NCBI RefSeq assembly: GCF_001433875.1
Contig: NZ_AZCR01000004.1
Coordinates: 1-51,139, forward strand
From: Lactobacillus delbrueckii subsp. delbrueckii DSM 20074 = JCM 1012
GTDB lineage: Bacteria > Bacillota > Bacilli > Lactobacillales > Lactobacillaceae
Length of the DNA stretch: 51,139 bases
Reading direction: 5' to 3'
The first letter of the stretch is position 1, and each line of letters starts with the position of its first letter. This document shows positions 26,677 to 35,828 of this stretch, in pieces. The position numbers and the translations under genes were made by a program. Under the pieces are notes generated by a model. The model saw only the letters and a program-made list of their open reading frames with translations, did no database searches and was not told the DNA's origin.

Positions 26677-27894
26677 TTACTTTTGAGAAATCTTCTTTGA
26701 GAACTTGGCAAGTTGCGCCTTGTATTGGCTGGGCTTGATCTTGCCGTCGTAAGTACCGCTGATCAGAGGAGCTGCACCGTCCCAGAAGGTTGCCATTTGC
26801 GGCAGCTTTGGTTGCAGAACTGAGTTGCCCGGTTGCGCCATTTCGATAACGGCCTTGGCAACTGGGTCGTTTTGCACGGCACTTGAGTTAACAGCGCTCT
26901 TCAAAACTGGGATTTGACCAGCCTTTTCGTGGGCGATCAATTGTGACTTCTTGTTGGTGATGTAAGCAGCCAATTGTGAAGCGGCCTTGGCGTTTGAAGT
27001 GTGGGAGTTAACCGCGAAACCTTCGATACCCAGGAAGGTTTCCAATTGCTTCTTCTTGCCGCCGACAGTTACTGTTGGGTACTTGGCAACAGCGAAGTTC
27101 TTGCCCAAGATCTTCTTGATGTTGGCAGCGTTCCATGGGCCGTCCATGATGGCGTCAGCATTGCCCTTCTTCAATTGGTTTAAAGCGTTTGAAGTTTGCA
27201 TTACGCCCTTGTTGCTCTTTTGCTTGGCAATCCAAGTCAAAGCGTTGACACCGTTTTGGCTGTTGAAAGTTGACCCCTTTAGGTTTTCACCGTTTTCCCC
27301 GTACAGGGTAGTGCCAGCTGAGAAGAAGATTGGCCATATGGTGTAAGCGTTGGTGAAGTCAGTAGCCAGAACACCCTTGGAAGTCAAAGTGTCCCAGTCC
27401 TTAACATCATTAGCTGACAGCTTGGACTTGTTGTAGTAAATCGTGTCGGCTTGTTGAGCGTATGGGTAAGCGTAAACCTTGCCCTTCCAGGTAACACCCT
27501 TGGAAGCCTGGCTAACATAGTTCTTCTTGATGTTGGCAGTGTCACTTGGTGACAGCGGGTTGATGTAACCAGCGTTTGCCATTTGACCTAATTGGTCGTT
27601 TGGAACTTCAAAGACGTCGGCTGCTTTGGAAGCATCCTTACCAACGTCAGTCTTGACGTTAGCGGAACCGTTAGGACTTTGGGTAACCTTAACGGTAATG
27701 TTTGGATACTTCTTGTGGAAGTCCTTAACAATGTCCTTGTAGTAGGGTACTTGTTCAGTGTCTACCCACAAAGTCAATGATGCCTTCTTGTCGGCAGTTG
27801 ATGATGAACTACTGCTGCTCTTGGAGCATGCTGACAAACTCAAGGCAGCCAATACTACTGCGCTGCTCAAAGCAGCCTTTTTAAAGAAACTCAT
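26677..27894 (-). CDS. malE: Maltose/maltodextrin-binding lipoprotein MalE
   Basis: A 405-residue solute-binding lipoprotein with lipobox LSACSKS (lipidated Cys ~23) and a poly-Ser linker. The body fits the family-1 maltodextrin binders: LTLWVDTEQVPYYKDIVKDF, VFEVPNDQLGQMANAGYI, and near the middle AIMDGPWNAANIKK. It captures maltodextrins outside the cell and passes them to MalFG. A perfect 13-bp hairpin lies between malK and malE and may stabilise the malE message. The ribosome site TAGGAGG is strong. Confidence 0.94.
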   Translation of the reverse strand: MSFFKKAALSSAVVLAALSLSACSKSSSSSSSTADKKASLTLWVDTEQVPYYKDIVKDFHKKYPNITVKVTQSPNGSANVKTDVGKDASKAADVFEVPNDQLGQMANAGYINPLSPSDTANIKKNYVSQASKGVTWKGKVYAYPYAQQADTIYYNKSKLSANDVKDWDTLTSKGVLATDFTNAYTIWPIFFSAGTTLYGENGENLKGSTFNSQNGVNALTWIAKQKSNKGVMQTSNALNQLKKGNADAIMDGPWNAANIKKILGKNFAVAKYPTVTVGGKKKQLETFLGIEGFAVNSHTSNAKAASQLAAYITNKKSQLIAHEKAGQIPVLKSAVNSSAVQNDPVAKAVIEMAQPGNSVLQPKLPQMATFWDGAAPLISGTYDGKIKPSQYKAQLAKFSKKISQK

Positions 27895-27927
27895 TTTTTC
27901 CTCCTAAACAAACAATTGTTTTTTTAC

Positions 27928-27958
27928 ATCACCTTGCAGCCTTTAGCTGCAAGGTGAT
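27928..27958 (-). other. Perfect 13-bp hairpin between malK and malE
   Basis: ATCACCTTGCAGC / GCTGCAAGGTGAT with a 5-nt loop and no mismatch. On the transcribed strand it is followed by GTAAAAAAA, not U, so it is not an ordinary terminator. It more likely blocks exonucleases or marks a processing site upstream of malE. Confidence 0.7.
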
Positions 27959-28000
27959 TAGCTGAATTAATTTTTCTTAAGCGTCCGATATTTGCTGGAA

Positions 28001-29107
28001 TTAATCGGTAATCGTTACTTGCGTTTCCTTGTCAAAGAAGTGGGCGTTGTTCAGGTTGAAACCTGCCTTGACGCTGTCACCTGGCTTGTGGAAGTCACGA
28101 GCGTTGACAACGCCGACGAATTCGGTCTTGTCAACGTTCATGTAGAGCTGGCTGGTTGCACCCAGCAATTCGGAAACGACAACCTTTGCGGAAACGACTG
28201 CTTCCGGCCAGGTTTCCAGGAAGGCTTCTTCCATGTGGATGTCTTCCGGCCGCAGGCCCATCACAATAGCCTTGCCGTTGTAGCCCTTGGCATCCAGAAC
28301 CTTGGCCCGGCCTTCCGGCACCTCGAGCTTGATGCCCTGGCCGTCGTCGATGTAACCGTCCTTGTAGGTCACGTTGAAGAAGTTCATCTGCGGTGACCCG
28401 ATGAAGCCGGCAACGAATTGGTTGGCTGGCTTGTTGTAGACTTCCTTCGGCGTCCCGATCTGCTGGATCCGGCCGGCGTTCATGACAACAATCCGGTCAG
28501 CCAGAGTCATGGCTTCAGTTTGGTCGTGGGTAACATAGATGGTGGTCGTCTTCAATTTCTGGTGCAACTTGGCGATTTCCGCCCGCATGGAGACACGGAG
28601 CTTGGCGTCAAGGTTGGACAGAGGTTCGTCCATCAGGAAGATCGGGGCGTCACGCACGATCGCTCTCCCCAAGGCAACCCGTTGTCTTTGACCACCGGAC
28701 AAGTCGGCTGGCCGCCGTTCCAGCAAGTGGGCCAGGCCCAGGACTTCAGCAGCGTTCTTGACCCGCTTGTCGATTTCGGCCTTGTCGTAGTGGCGCAGCT
28801 TCAAGCTGAATGCCATGTTGTCGTAAACCGTCATATGCGGGTAAAGGGCATAGTTCTGGAAAACCATGGCGATGTGGCGGTCGCGGGGAGCCACGTCGTT
28901 CATGACCTTGCCGCCGATTTCCAAAGTCCCTTCAGTGATGTCTTCCAAACCGGCAATCATCCGCAAGGTCGTTGACTTACCACAGCCAGACGGGCCGACA
29001 AAGACGATGAATTCATGGTCGCCAATGTGCAGGTCAAAGTCTGAAACTGAGTAGTCATCCGCGTTTGGATACTTCTTGTAGATGTGATTTAAGTTGATTT
29101 TCACCAT
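28001..29107 (-). CDS. msmK: Sugar ABC transporter ATP-binding protein (MalK/MsmK)
   Basis: The ATPase of the maltodextrin importer, 368 residues. Walker A is GPSGCGKSTTLR, the signature LSGGQRQRVALGR, Walker B PIFLMDEPLSNLD and the switch His is in YVTHDQTEAMT. Residues ~240-368 form the OB-fold regulatory domain usual in MalK-type proteins. It starts inside the 3' end of pgmB (53-bp overlap) and has only a weak ribosome site, so expression probably depends on coupled translation. Whether it also serves other sugar importers is unknown. Confidence 0.94.
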   Translation of the reverse strand: MVKINLNHIYKKYPNADDYSVSDFDLHIGDHEFIVFVGPSGCGKSTTLRMIAGLEDITEGTLEIGGKVMNDVAPRDRHIAMVFQNYALYPHMTVYDNMAFSLKLRHYDKAEIDKRVKNAAEVLGLAHLLERRPADLSGGQRQRVALGRAIVRDAPIFLMDEPLSNLDAKLRVSMRAEIAKLHQKLKTTTIYVTHDQTEAMTLADRIVVMNAGRIQQIGTPKEVYNKPANQFVAGFIGSPQMNFFNVTYKDGYIDDGQGIKLEVPEGRAKVLDAKGYNGKAIVMGLRPEDIHMEEAFLETWPEAVVSAKVVVSELLGATSQLYMNVDKTEFVGVVNARDFHKPGDSVKAGFNLNNAHFFDKETQVTITD

Positions 29108-29783
29108 TTTTTCTTACCCAATTCCCTGCTTCAAAAACCTTCTCAATCTCGGTCAAATCCAAGGCGCTGGTTGAACCAACGATGTAGTCGGCCCCCTTCA
29201 AAACGATCGGATCGCCAATCCCGACCGCGAACTGGCCGGCCGCCTTGATTGCCGCTACGCCTGCTGGCGCGTCTTCAAAAGAAATTACTTCATTCTTCTC
29301 CAAACCAAGCAGTTCCTGGGCCCGGATGTAGATTTCCGGATCTGGCTTGCCGTGCTTGAGGGTAGCCGGGTCAACCCGGGCATCAAACATGTCTGCAAGT
29401 CCCAGCTGCTTCAAGATCAAAGGAGCGTTCTTGGAAGCTGAGGCCAGAGCCAGCTTCAGCCCTTGGCCCTTCGCCTGCTTGAGCAGGTCGTCCATCTTTG
29501 GCAAGATGTCGGCCCGGGTCATGTTCTTGACCGCGTTCACGTAAGCCGCGTTCTTCTTGGCTGCCAGGGCTTCTTTTTCTTCCTGGCTGTAGTCATTTTC
29601 CTTGTGCCCGTATTCCAGGATGATTTCCAGGGAATCCATTCTGGACAAGCCGCGCAGCTTGTCACCGAATTCTTCCGGCAGTTCGATCCCGATACCGCGG
29701 GCCAGGTCTTGCCAAGCCTTGAGGTGGTAGACTGCTGAGTCAGTGATGACCCCGTCCAGGTCAAAAATTAATCCTTTAAGCAT
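29055..29783 (-). CDS. pgmB: Beta-phosphoglucomutase
   Basis: HAD-family enzyme that turns beta-glucose-1-phosphate, the product of maltose phosphorylase, into glucose-6-phosphate. Nucleophile motif FDLDGVITDS is at the N-terminus, and LALASASKNA and SFEDAPAGVAAIKAAG follow. I start at ATG 29783, eight bases after AAGGA; this start overlaps the end of mapA by 16 bases, as expected for coupled genes. The 242-residue product is about 20 residues longer than usual because the frame runs 53 bp into msmK. That tail may reflect a small frameshift. With mapA broken, its substrate source is lost. Confidence 0.92.
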   Translation of the reverse strand: MLKGLIFDLDGVITDSAVYHLKAWQDLARGIGIELPEEFGDKLRGLSRMDSLEIILEYGHKENDYSQEEKEALAAKKNAAYVNAVKNMTRADILPKMDDLLKQAKGQGLKLALASASKNAPLILKQLGLADMFDARVDPATLKHGKPDPEIYIRAQELLGLEKNEVISFEDAPAGVAAIKAAGQFAVGIGDPIVLKGADYIVGSTSALDLTEIEKVFEAGNWVRKNGENQLKSHLQEVSKRG

Positions 29784-29962
29784 TGGCTTTGTCCTTCTTT
29801 CAGAGTTACTTCTTGGTCCCAAACCTTGACTGGCAAGTCTTCACCAGAGAGCAGGGTCAGCTTGACTTCCTTGTCCTTTTCAACCTCCAGGGCCAAGATG
29901 CGGCCGCGGTAGTTGATCTTAAAGCTGTAGCTGGACCACTTCTTCGGCAGGAATGGGGCAAA

Positions 29963-30135
29963 TGCTAATTTCCCATAAATTACTACTCAAAGTACTCTAT
30001 TACTTGATATATCAACCTTTTAGAGGATTTCGTTGAGTTTAAGTTACAACTCAAAAAATATTATCTTAAACTTCGAAAAAGGCCGTAATAGTAGGCTTTT
30101 TAGACATTGAGTTGTAAAATCCTGGGAAATTAGCA
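29963..30135 (+). mobile_element. MITE-like element, copy 2, inside mapA
   Basis: The same 173-bp sequence as copy 1, in the same orientation, bounded by TGCTAATTTCCCA inverted ends and flanked by the direct duplication GCAAA (29958-29962 and 30136-30140). In the mapA frame it adds about 23 foreign codons and then a stop. Its identity with copy 1 suggests recent movement. Confidence 0.92.
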
Positions 30136-31068
30136 GCAAAGCTGATGCCGTCTTCGTTGTAGCGCATGCCGGCAAAGCCTTGCACGATGGCCAGCCAGCT
30201 CCCGCTCATGGAAGTGATGTGCAAGCCGTCAACCGTGTCGTTGTTGTAGTTGTCCAGGTCCAAGCGGGCAGTCCGTTCGTAAAATTCAACCGCCTTGTCC
30301 TGCTTGCCCAGTTCAGCAGCCAGGATGGCGTGAATTGACGGGCTCAAGGAACTTTCGTGAACCGTCATTGGTTCGTAGAAGTCGTAGTTTCTTTCCTTTT
30401 CTTCCTTGGTGTAGTGGTCGTTCAAGAAATAGATCCCTTGCAAAACGTCGGCTTGCTTGATGAACGGTGACCGCAGGATCTTGTCCCAGGACCAGTGCTG
30501 GTTCAGTGGCAATTGGTCAGCCGGGATGGTGTCCTTGCTTCTGAGGTCCTTATCCAAGTAAGTGTCGTGTTGGACGAAGATGCCCAGCTCCTTGTCTTCC
30601 GGCAGGTACATCCGGTCGACGATGTCTTGCCACTTGGCCAGTTCTTCGTCAGTTACCTGCAGGCGCTTCTTGGCTGCTTCAGTGGCCAGTGGCCAGCGTT
30701 CCAGAGTGTAGCCCAGAAGCCACTTGGCCATGGTGTTGGTAAACCAGTTGTTGTTAACGTTGTTTTCGTATTCGTTAGGACCGGTTACCCCGTGGATCAT
30801 GTACTGGCCCTTGCGCTTGGAGAAGTGGACCCGGTCAGCCCAGAAGCGGGCGGTTGAAACCAGGACATCCATGCCTTCATCCTTGACGTAGGAGTCGTCG
30901 CCCGTGTAGCGGGTGTATTGGTAGATAGCGAATGGAATGTCCGCGTTCCGGTGGATTTCTTCAAAAGTGATTTCCCACTCGTTGTGGCATTCAATCCCGT
31001 TGAAGGTAACCATTGGGAAGAGGGCACCCTTCAAGCCTTGCTGGCGGGCGTTGTGGAAGGCACCCGGC

Positions 31069-31078
31069 AATTGAATTG
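31069..31078. repeat. 5-bp tandem duplication that shifts the mapA frame
   Basis: AATTGAATTG in place of a single AATTG. One copy fits the conserved protein; two copies shift the frame. Confidence 0.85.
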
Positions 31079-32239
31079 TTCGTGCCGGTATTCCAAGAGG
31101 GACTTGGTAACTTCCTTAGGCGCTACGGCCAGGTACATTGGCACGATGAAGGCTTCAGTATCCCAGTAAGTAGCACCGCCGTACTTTTCACCGGTAAAGC
31201 CCTTCGGCCCGATGTTAAGGCGCGGGTCACGGCCGTAGTAGGTCATGAAGAGCTGGAGGATGTTGAAGCGGATCCCCTGCTGAGCGGCCGGGTCACCGTC
31301 AATCGTCACGTCACAGCTTGCCCAGCGCTTGTCCCAGACAGCTTCATGGTCGGCCAGGTTCTGGGCAAAAGTCTTGCTGGTCAATTTGGCCATCAATTCG
31401 TCAGCCTTGGCGGCTTGTTCTTCATCAGCCACGTCCCGGCTGGTGATGACGATGACGTCCTTTTCCAGTTCCCAGCTTTGGCCGCTGGTCAAAGTCTTAG
31501 CGAACAGTTCACTGACTTCACCGCTGGCGGTCGTCACGTCACCGGAAATGACTTCCCCGTCTTCCCGGGTAACTTCCTTCAAGAGAACCGTGAATTGCGG
31601 AGTGCCGAAGTTGTTTGGCTTGGTCCGCAGCTGGATGCTGCGGCCGTTAGCATCTTCATTTAAGGCATCCCAGAAGCTTTCTTCGTAGTTGCTGTCTTCG
31701 TTGACCACGTTCCCGTTCAAGTGGCTGGCAATCTGCAGGTCAGCCTCACCACTGAGGACAGTGGCCTTGACCTTGATCAAGGCAGCTTCCTTGATGACGG
31801 AACTAAGGAAGCGGGTGAAAGTAAATTGAACCCGGCAGTCCTTGCCTTCATAAATAAAACTTCTTGTGAGCAAACCTTGATGCATGTCCAGGCACAAGCT
31901 GAAGTCACTGATTTTATCAGTTGCCAGGTCCAGCTTGTGGCCGTTGATAGTCACTGGCATGTCAATGAAGCTTGGGGCGTTCAAAGTCTTGCCGAAGTAG
32001 TCCGGGTAACCGTTCTTCCACCAGCCGACCCGGGTCTTGTCCGGAAACCAGACGCCGGCGTAGTAGGTGCCTTGCAGGCTGTCGCCGCTGTAACCTTCTT
32101 CAAAGTTGCCGCGCAGGCCCATGTATTCGTTGCCAATTGAAGTCATGCTTTCTTGAAGACGCTTGTCTTCTTTTGAAAAGGTATGACTGGTCAATTTCCA
32201 GGGATCAATTTCAAAAATTCTTTTCATCACTATTCTTCC

Positions 32240-32316
32240 TCGCTCAAATCATTCTGTAATCATTATCAGCTAACATGCAAACGCTAACAAGATTTATTTT
32301 TATGTTACCGTTAACA
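32240..32316 (-). promoter_or_regulatory. mapA promoter with two LacI-type operators
   Basis: The promoter reads TTGTTA, 17 bp, GATAAT on the minus strand (-35 about 32285-32290, -10 about 32262-32267). The operator TGCAAACGCTAACA (32276-32289) overlaps the -35. A second, TGTTACCGTTAACA (32303-32316), is centred 27 bp further upstream. Both fit the cre/LacI-family pattern in 13 of 14 positions, so MalR, CcpA or both could bind. Confidence 0.7.
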
Positions 32317-32320
32317 GCTT

Positions 32321-34024
32321 CTATTTCACACTCAGAACATAGCCCTTGCTTGCCAGCTGGTCGGCTTCATAGCCCCGGCTCAAAGCGGCTTCCGCGCTTA
32401 AGCTGACGGCTTGCCCGGTCGTGTTGAACCAGCCTTCGATCGTTTCCTTGCCGGTCCGCTTAACATGGATCAAACCGTTTTCTTCAACTTCCAGCCAGGT
32501 CTGCCCCTTGCTCAGGCTTTCCCAGTGCTGGCGGCGGAAGGCGATGATCGCTTGAACTGCCTGCCAGACCGGACTGCCTGCCTGGCTCCAGTCCATTGGC
32601 TTGCGGCAGTCAGGGTCGTTGTCCCCACTCATGCCCATTTCCGTCCCGTAGTAGATGCACGGAGAACCGGTTTGCATGAAGGTGAAGGCCAGAGCCTGAA
32701 GGGCCTTGTCTTCATCTTCACCGGCCACCGTCTTGATCCGGGCAGTGTCATGGGAGTCCAAAACGTTCAGCATGGCTGAATTGCTCTGCTCTCTGTATAA
32801 GAAGAGCTGGTCAGTCAATAATTCGGTCATGGTCTTGGCGTCCTGCGTCCCCTTAAGGAAGTGGTCAGCAATCTGGCCGGTGAATGGGTAGTTCATGGTA
32901 CCGGAGAATTCATCCCCGTTCAGCCAGGACTGGCTGGAGTGCCAGGATTCGCCCAGGACGTAGAAGTCCGGCTTAATGGCCGTAACAGCGGCCTTGAACT
33001 TCTTCCAGAATTGGTGGTCGACTTCGTCTGCCACGTCAAGCCGCCAGGCATCGATATCGAATTCCTTGACCCAGTAGGTCGCAATCGTCAAAAGGTAGTC
33101 CACGACTTCCGGGTTCGCGGTATTCAATTTCGGCATGTGCTTTTCAAAGGCAAAAGTCTCGTAGCTTGGATCGGCCGGGTCATACGGTTCAACCGGGAAG
33201 CGGTTGATGTGGAACCAGTTGGCAAAGCGGGAATTAGGGCCGTTTTTCACGACATCCTGCCACTGCATGGAGGAGTCGCCCATGTGGTTGAAGACCGCAT
33301 CCAGCATGACCTTCATCCCCCGGGCGTGGGCTTCGTTGACCAAGCGGGCAAAAAGTTGCTTGTCCCCAAAGTCCGGGTCGATTTCCAGGTAGTCGATCGT
33401 GTCGTACTTGTGGTTGGAGCTGGCCTTGAAGATCGGGCAGAAGTACAGGCCATTAATTCCCAAGTCCTGCAAGTAGTCCAAGTGGTCCAGCACCCCTTGC
33501 AGGTCACCGCCGTAGTAGTCTTCCCGGCCTGGGTGGTCGCTTGGATTCCAGTCCTTAACGCCCTCCGGGTCATTGCTCTTGTCCCCGTTTGCAAAGCGTT
33601 CCGGGAAGATCTGGTACCAAACCGTTTCCTTGACCCAGTCCGGGCTCTTGGTCATGTCGACCGCGTGGAAGTAAGGGAGCTTGAAGTAGTTGTTCGGGTC
33701 CTCGTAGCTTTCCTTTTCGTTCTTTCTGAAGCCCCGGTCACCATAAACCCATTCCTCGCCGTCTTCACCATGAATTTCAAAGACGTACTGGGCCCGGTGC
33801 AAAGGCAAGGTCACCGTCGTTTCCCAGTAGTCGTTTACTTGGCCGTGGCCGGCCAGGTCCATGGCCTGCTTTTTCAAGTTGGTCAAGGGTTCGTGGACGT
33901 CACAATAGTGAACGTAGACTGCCTTGACGTCGCGGCCCGTGTGCAGGCGCAGCTTCATGGTATCCGTCGTCACCAGGTAGCAATCTTCGCTTTCAGGTCT
34001 GTGTCTAACTGCTGCTGTTTGCAT
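32321..34024 (-). CDS. Neopullulanase / cyclomaltodextrinase-type GH13 enzyme
   Basis: Intracellular 567-residue amylase-family enzyme. The N-terminal ~115 residues form a CBM34-type domain (LRLHTGRDVKAVYVHYCDV), typical of maltogenic amylases, neopullulanases and cyclodextrinases. The catalytic residues are the Asp of DAWRLDVADEVDH, the Glu of LGESWHSS and the Asp of LDSHDTAR. It should trim imported maltodextrins, pullulan fragments or cyclodextrins. The start follows GAGGAA. It lies 61 bp after the preceding alpha-glucosidase gene with no terminator between, so the two are probably cotranscribed. Confidence 0.93.
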   Translation of the reverse strand: MQTAAVRHRPESEDCYLVTTDTMKLRLHTGRDVKAVYVHYCDVHEPLTNLKKQAMDLAGHGQVNDYWETTVTLPLHRAQYVFEIHGEDGEEWVYGDRGFRKNEKESYEDPNNYFKLPYFHAVDMTKSPDWVKETVWYQIFPERFANGDKSNDPEGVKDWNPSDHPGREDYYGGDLQGVLDHLDYLQDLGINGLYFCPIFKASSNHKYDTIDYLEIDPDFGDKQLFARLVNEAHARGMKVMLDAVFNHMGDSSMQWQDVVKNGPNSRFANWFHINRFPVEPYDPADPSYETFAFEKHMPKLNTANPEVVDYLLTIATYWVKEFDIDAWRLDVADEVDHQFWKKFKAAVTAIKPDFYVLGESWHSSQSWLNGDEFSGTMNYPFTGQIADHFLKGTQDAKTMTELLTDQLFLYREQSNSAMLNVLDSHDTARIKTVAGEDEDKALQALAFTFMQTGSPCIYYGTEMGMSGDNDPDCRKPMDWSQAGSPVWQAVQAIIAFRRQHWESLSKGQTWLEVEENGLIHVKRTGKETIEGWFNTTGQAVSLSAEAALSRGYEADQLASKGYVLSVK

Positions 34025-34085
34025 TTTTCTGTTTCCTCGCTAAAAAATCATCACGTTGGTTATTACTTGTTGCTTGTTTTATTGC

Positions 34086-35741
34086 TTATTTTTTCTTTTG
34101 CAAAACTACCCCGGCAAAAGGCATCAGTGTCAGTTCCTTGCCCTGCAGGTTGATGCTGCCGGCGGTTAAGACCGGAGTCAGTTCTTCTGGCAGGGTCAAG
34201 TGCTCCTTCTTGGCGCTGAGGGAAACGACCACTAAAGCCCGGTCATCCCCTAAATCCCGCTGGTAGACCAGGAGGTCTGCTTTGGTATCCAGCAGGTAGT
34301 AGCTGCCCTTGGTAAACAAAGGCGTCTGCTTCAATTTCAACAGCTGCCGGTAGAAGTTGAGCATGCTGGCTGGATCCGCGTCTTCGCTGGCCACGCTGAC
34401 CTTGTCCCGGCTTCTGCCCGTCAGCCAAGGCTCAGCAGTGCTAAAGCCGCCATACTGGCTGTCGTCCCAAGGCATTGGCCCCCGGGCCGGCAATTTGTGG
34501 GTCTGGCTGGCCATTTCCAAGGCCGTCTTTTCGTCTACCCCGGCCTCGCCAGCTTCCTTAACGAAGTCAGCCACCGTCTCATCGGCAAACTGGTCTGCAT
34601 TATCAAATTCCAGATTGTGCAGGCCTAATTCTTCCCCGTAGTAAATCACCGGGATCCCCCGCTCCAGGTACATGGCCATGGCCAAAGACCGCTGCTGGAC
34701 CGGGGTCTTGGCGACCCGGGTGGCCAGGCGGGCCATGTCATGGTTGCTCCAGTACAGGGTCGGCGCGGCTGACAAGGTCTGCTGCCAGACGGTTTGGTTT
34801 TGCTTAAAGGCCAGCCAGTCAAACTCTTTTGGTTGGTATTGGCCGCTGAAGTCCGGGTTAACTGAATCTTCTTTTTCCGTAAAGTAGCGGAAGGTAATGA
34901 CTGAGTCCATCAAATTTCGCTTAGGATCGGTGTAGTCGACCGCCAGGTTGATGCTGGCGCTGGCTGCTTCCCCCAAAAGCAGGAGGTCCGGAAATTCTTC
35001 CCGCAGGCGGGCACAGAAAGGTGCCAGCCATTCCTGCACTTCCGGCCGGTTGGCGAAAAAGTCTTCCGCGATAATCGGCTTATCGTCCTCACTTGGGTAG
35101 GACTGGCGCAGGTCGGCCTTGGCGATGTGGATGAAGGCATCCAGGCGCAGGCCATCGACCCCCTTCTTGAGCCAGAACTCAGCCGCCTTGAACATTTCCT
35201 CGCGGACAGCCGGATTCTTCCAGTTCAAATCCGGCATTTCCTTGGCAAAAAGGTGGAAATAAGACTGGCCCGTTCCGGCCGGGTCTGCTGCCCAGCAGCT
35301 GCCGCCAAAGAAGCTGCCCCAATTGTTCGGCCGGACACCGTTTTTACCGGCAAAAATGTAGTAGTCCCGGTAAGGGCTGGCCGGGTCACTGACCGCGGCC
35401 TTGAACCAAGGGTGCTGGTCAGACGTGTGGTTTAAGACGAAGTCCATGATCAGCTTGATCCCGGCCTGGTGCAAATCGGTGACAAGTGCTTCAAAGTCTG
35501 CCATGGTCCCCATGACCGGGTCAATCTTGTAGTAGTCGCTGACGTCATAACCGTTGTCAATGCTCGGTGACTGGTAGATCGGATTCAGCCAAACGGCGGT
35601 GATGCCCAGCTGCTTTAAGTAAGGGATCCGCTGGCGGACACCGTTTAAGTCGCCGATGCCGTCGCCGTTGCTGTCTTGAAATGATTTCGGGTAAATCTGG
35701 TAAATAATGGCATTCTTTTGCCATGCATCCTGCTTAGTCAT
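34086..35741 (-). CDS. malL: Alpha-glucosidase, GH13 (likely alpha-1,4 preferring)
   Basis: A 551-residue GH13 exo-glucosidase without a signal peptide. The opening AIIYQIYPKSFQDSNGDGIG and the three catalytic regions are clear: GLRLDAFIH (nucleophile Asp), LLGEAAS (acid Glu) and SNHDMARL. In this subfamily the residue after the nucleophile affects linkage choice: Val goes with alpha-1,6, Thr or Ala with alpha-1,4. Ala here suggests maltose or maltodextrin hydrolysis; this is an inference from family knowledge. It heads the transcript behind a double operator and could replace the broken maltose phosphorylase. Confidence 0.9.
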   Translation of the reverse strand: MTKQDAWQKNAIIYQIYPKSFQDSNGDGIGDLNGVRQRIPYLKQLGITAVWLNPIYQSPSIDNGYDVSDYYKIDPVMGTMADFEALVTDLHQAGIKLIMDFVLNHTSDQHPWFKAAVSDPASPYRDYYIFAGKNGVRPNNWGSFFGGSCWAADPAGTGQSYFHLFAKEMPDLNWKNPAVREEMFKAAEFWLKKGVDGLRLDAFIHIAKADLRQSYPSEDDKPIIAEDFFANRPEVQEWLAPFCARLREEFPDLLLLGEAASASINLAVDYTDPKRNLMDSVITFRYFTEKEDSVNPDFSGQYQPKEFDWLAFKQNQTVWQQTLSAAPTLYWSNHDMARLATRVAKTPVQQRSLAMAMYLERGIPVIYYGEELGLHNLEFDNADQFADETVADFVKEAGEAGVDEKTALEMASQTHKLPARGPMPWDDSQYGGFSTAEPWLTGRSRDKVSVASEDADPASMLNFYRQLLKLKQTPLFTKGSYYLLDTKADLLVYQRDLGDDRALVVVSLSAKKEHLTLPEELTPVLTAGSINLQGKELTLMPFAGVVLQKKK

Positions 35742-35759
35742 GTTTCTTTTTCCTCCAGT

Positions 35760-35819
35760 AAAAATTTAACCATATGAAGGTTAGCGCTTACAATACTGAC
35801 CTGCCTGTTATCGGTAACA
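35760..35819 (-). promoter_or_regulatory. Promoter and paired operators of the alpha-glucosidase gene
   Basis: The operators GGTTAGCGCTTACA (35779-35792) and TGTTATCGGTAACA (35806-35819) are centred 27 bp apart, the same spacing as at mapA. The lower one overlaps a -35 TTGTAA on the minus strand, with TTAAAT about 18 bp downstream. The second is almost perfectly palindromic. Confidence 0.68.
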
Positions 35820-35828
35820 AAAGCCAAG

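Larger units (their letters stand above)
29768..32230 (-). pseudogene. mapA: Maltose phosphorylase, broken by a frameshift and an inserted element
   Basis: A GH65 enzyme that splits maltose into glucose and beta-glucose-1-phosphate. The front (to ~31079) and the middle (to 30136, with the catalytic-acid motif [12 protein letters not shown]) are clear. The last ~60 codons reappear after the insertion (FLPKKWSSYSFKINYRGR). Lesion one is a tandem AATTG AATTG at 31069-31078; removing one copy joins LEYRHEQ to [12 protein letters not shown] in frame. Lesion two is the 173-bp element at 29963-30135 flanked by GCAAA. Removing it with one duplicate restores ISFAPFLPKKW. Everything else is well preserved, so the loss looks recent. 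The start has GAGGAA upstream. Confidence 0.94.

Noticed and set aside
32861-34153. A 430-codon plus-strand open frame opposite the neopullulanase gene
   Set aside because: It is a mirror of the GC-rich minus-strand gene: Val/Leu/Gln-rich with no motif or ribosome site. The minus strand carries all GH13 motifs.
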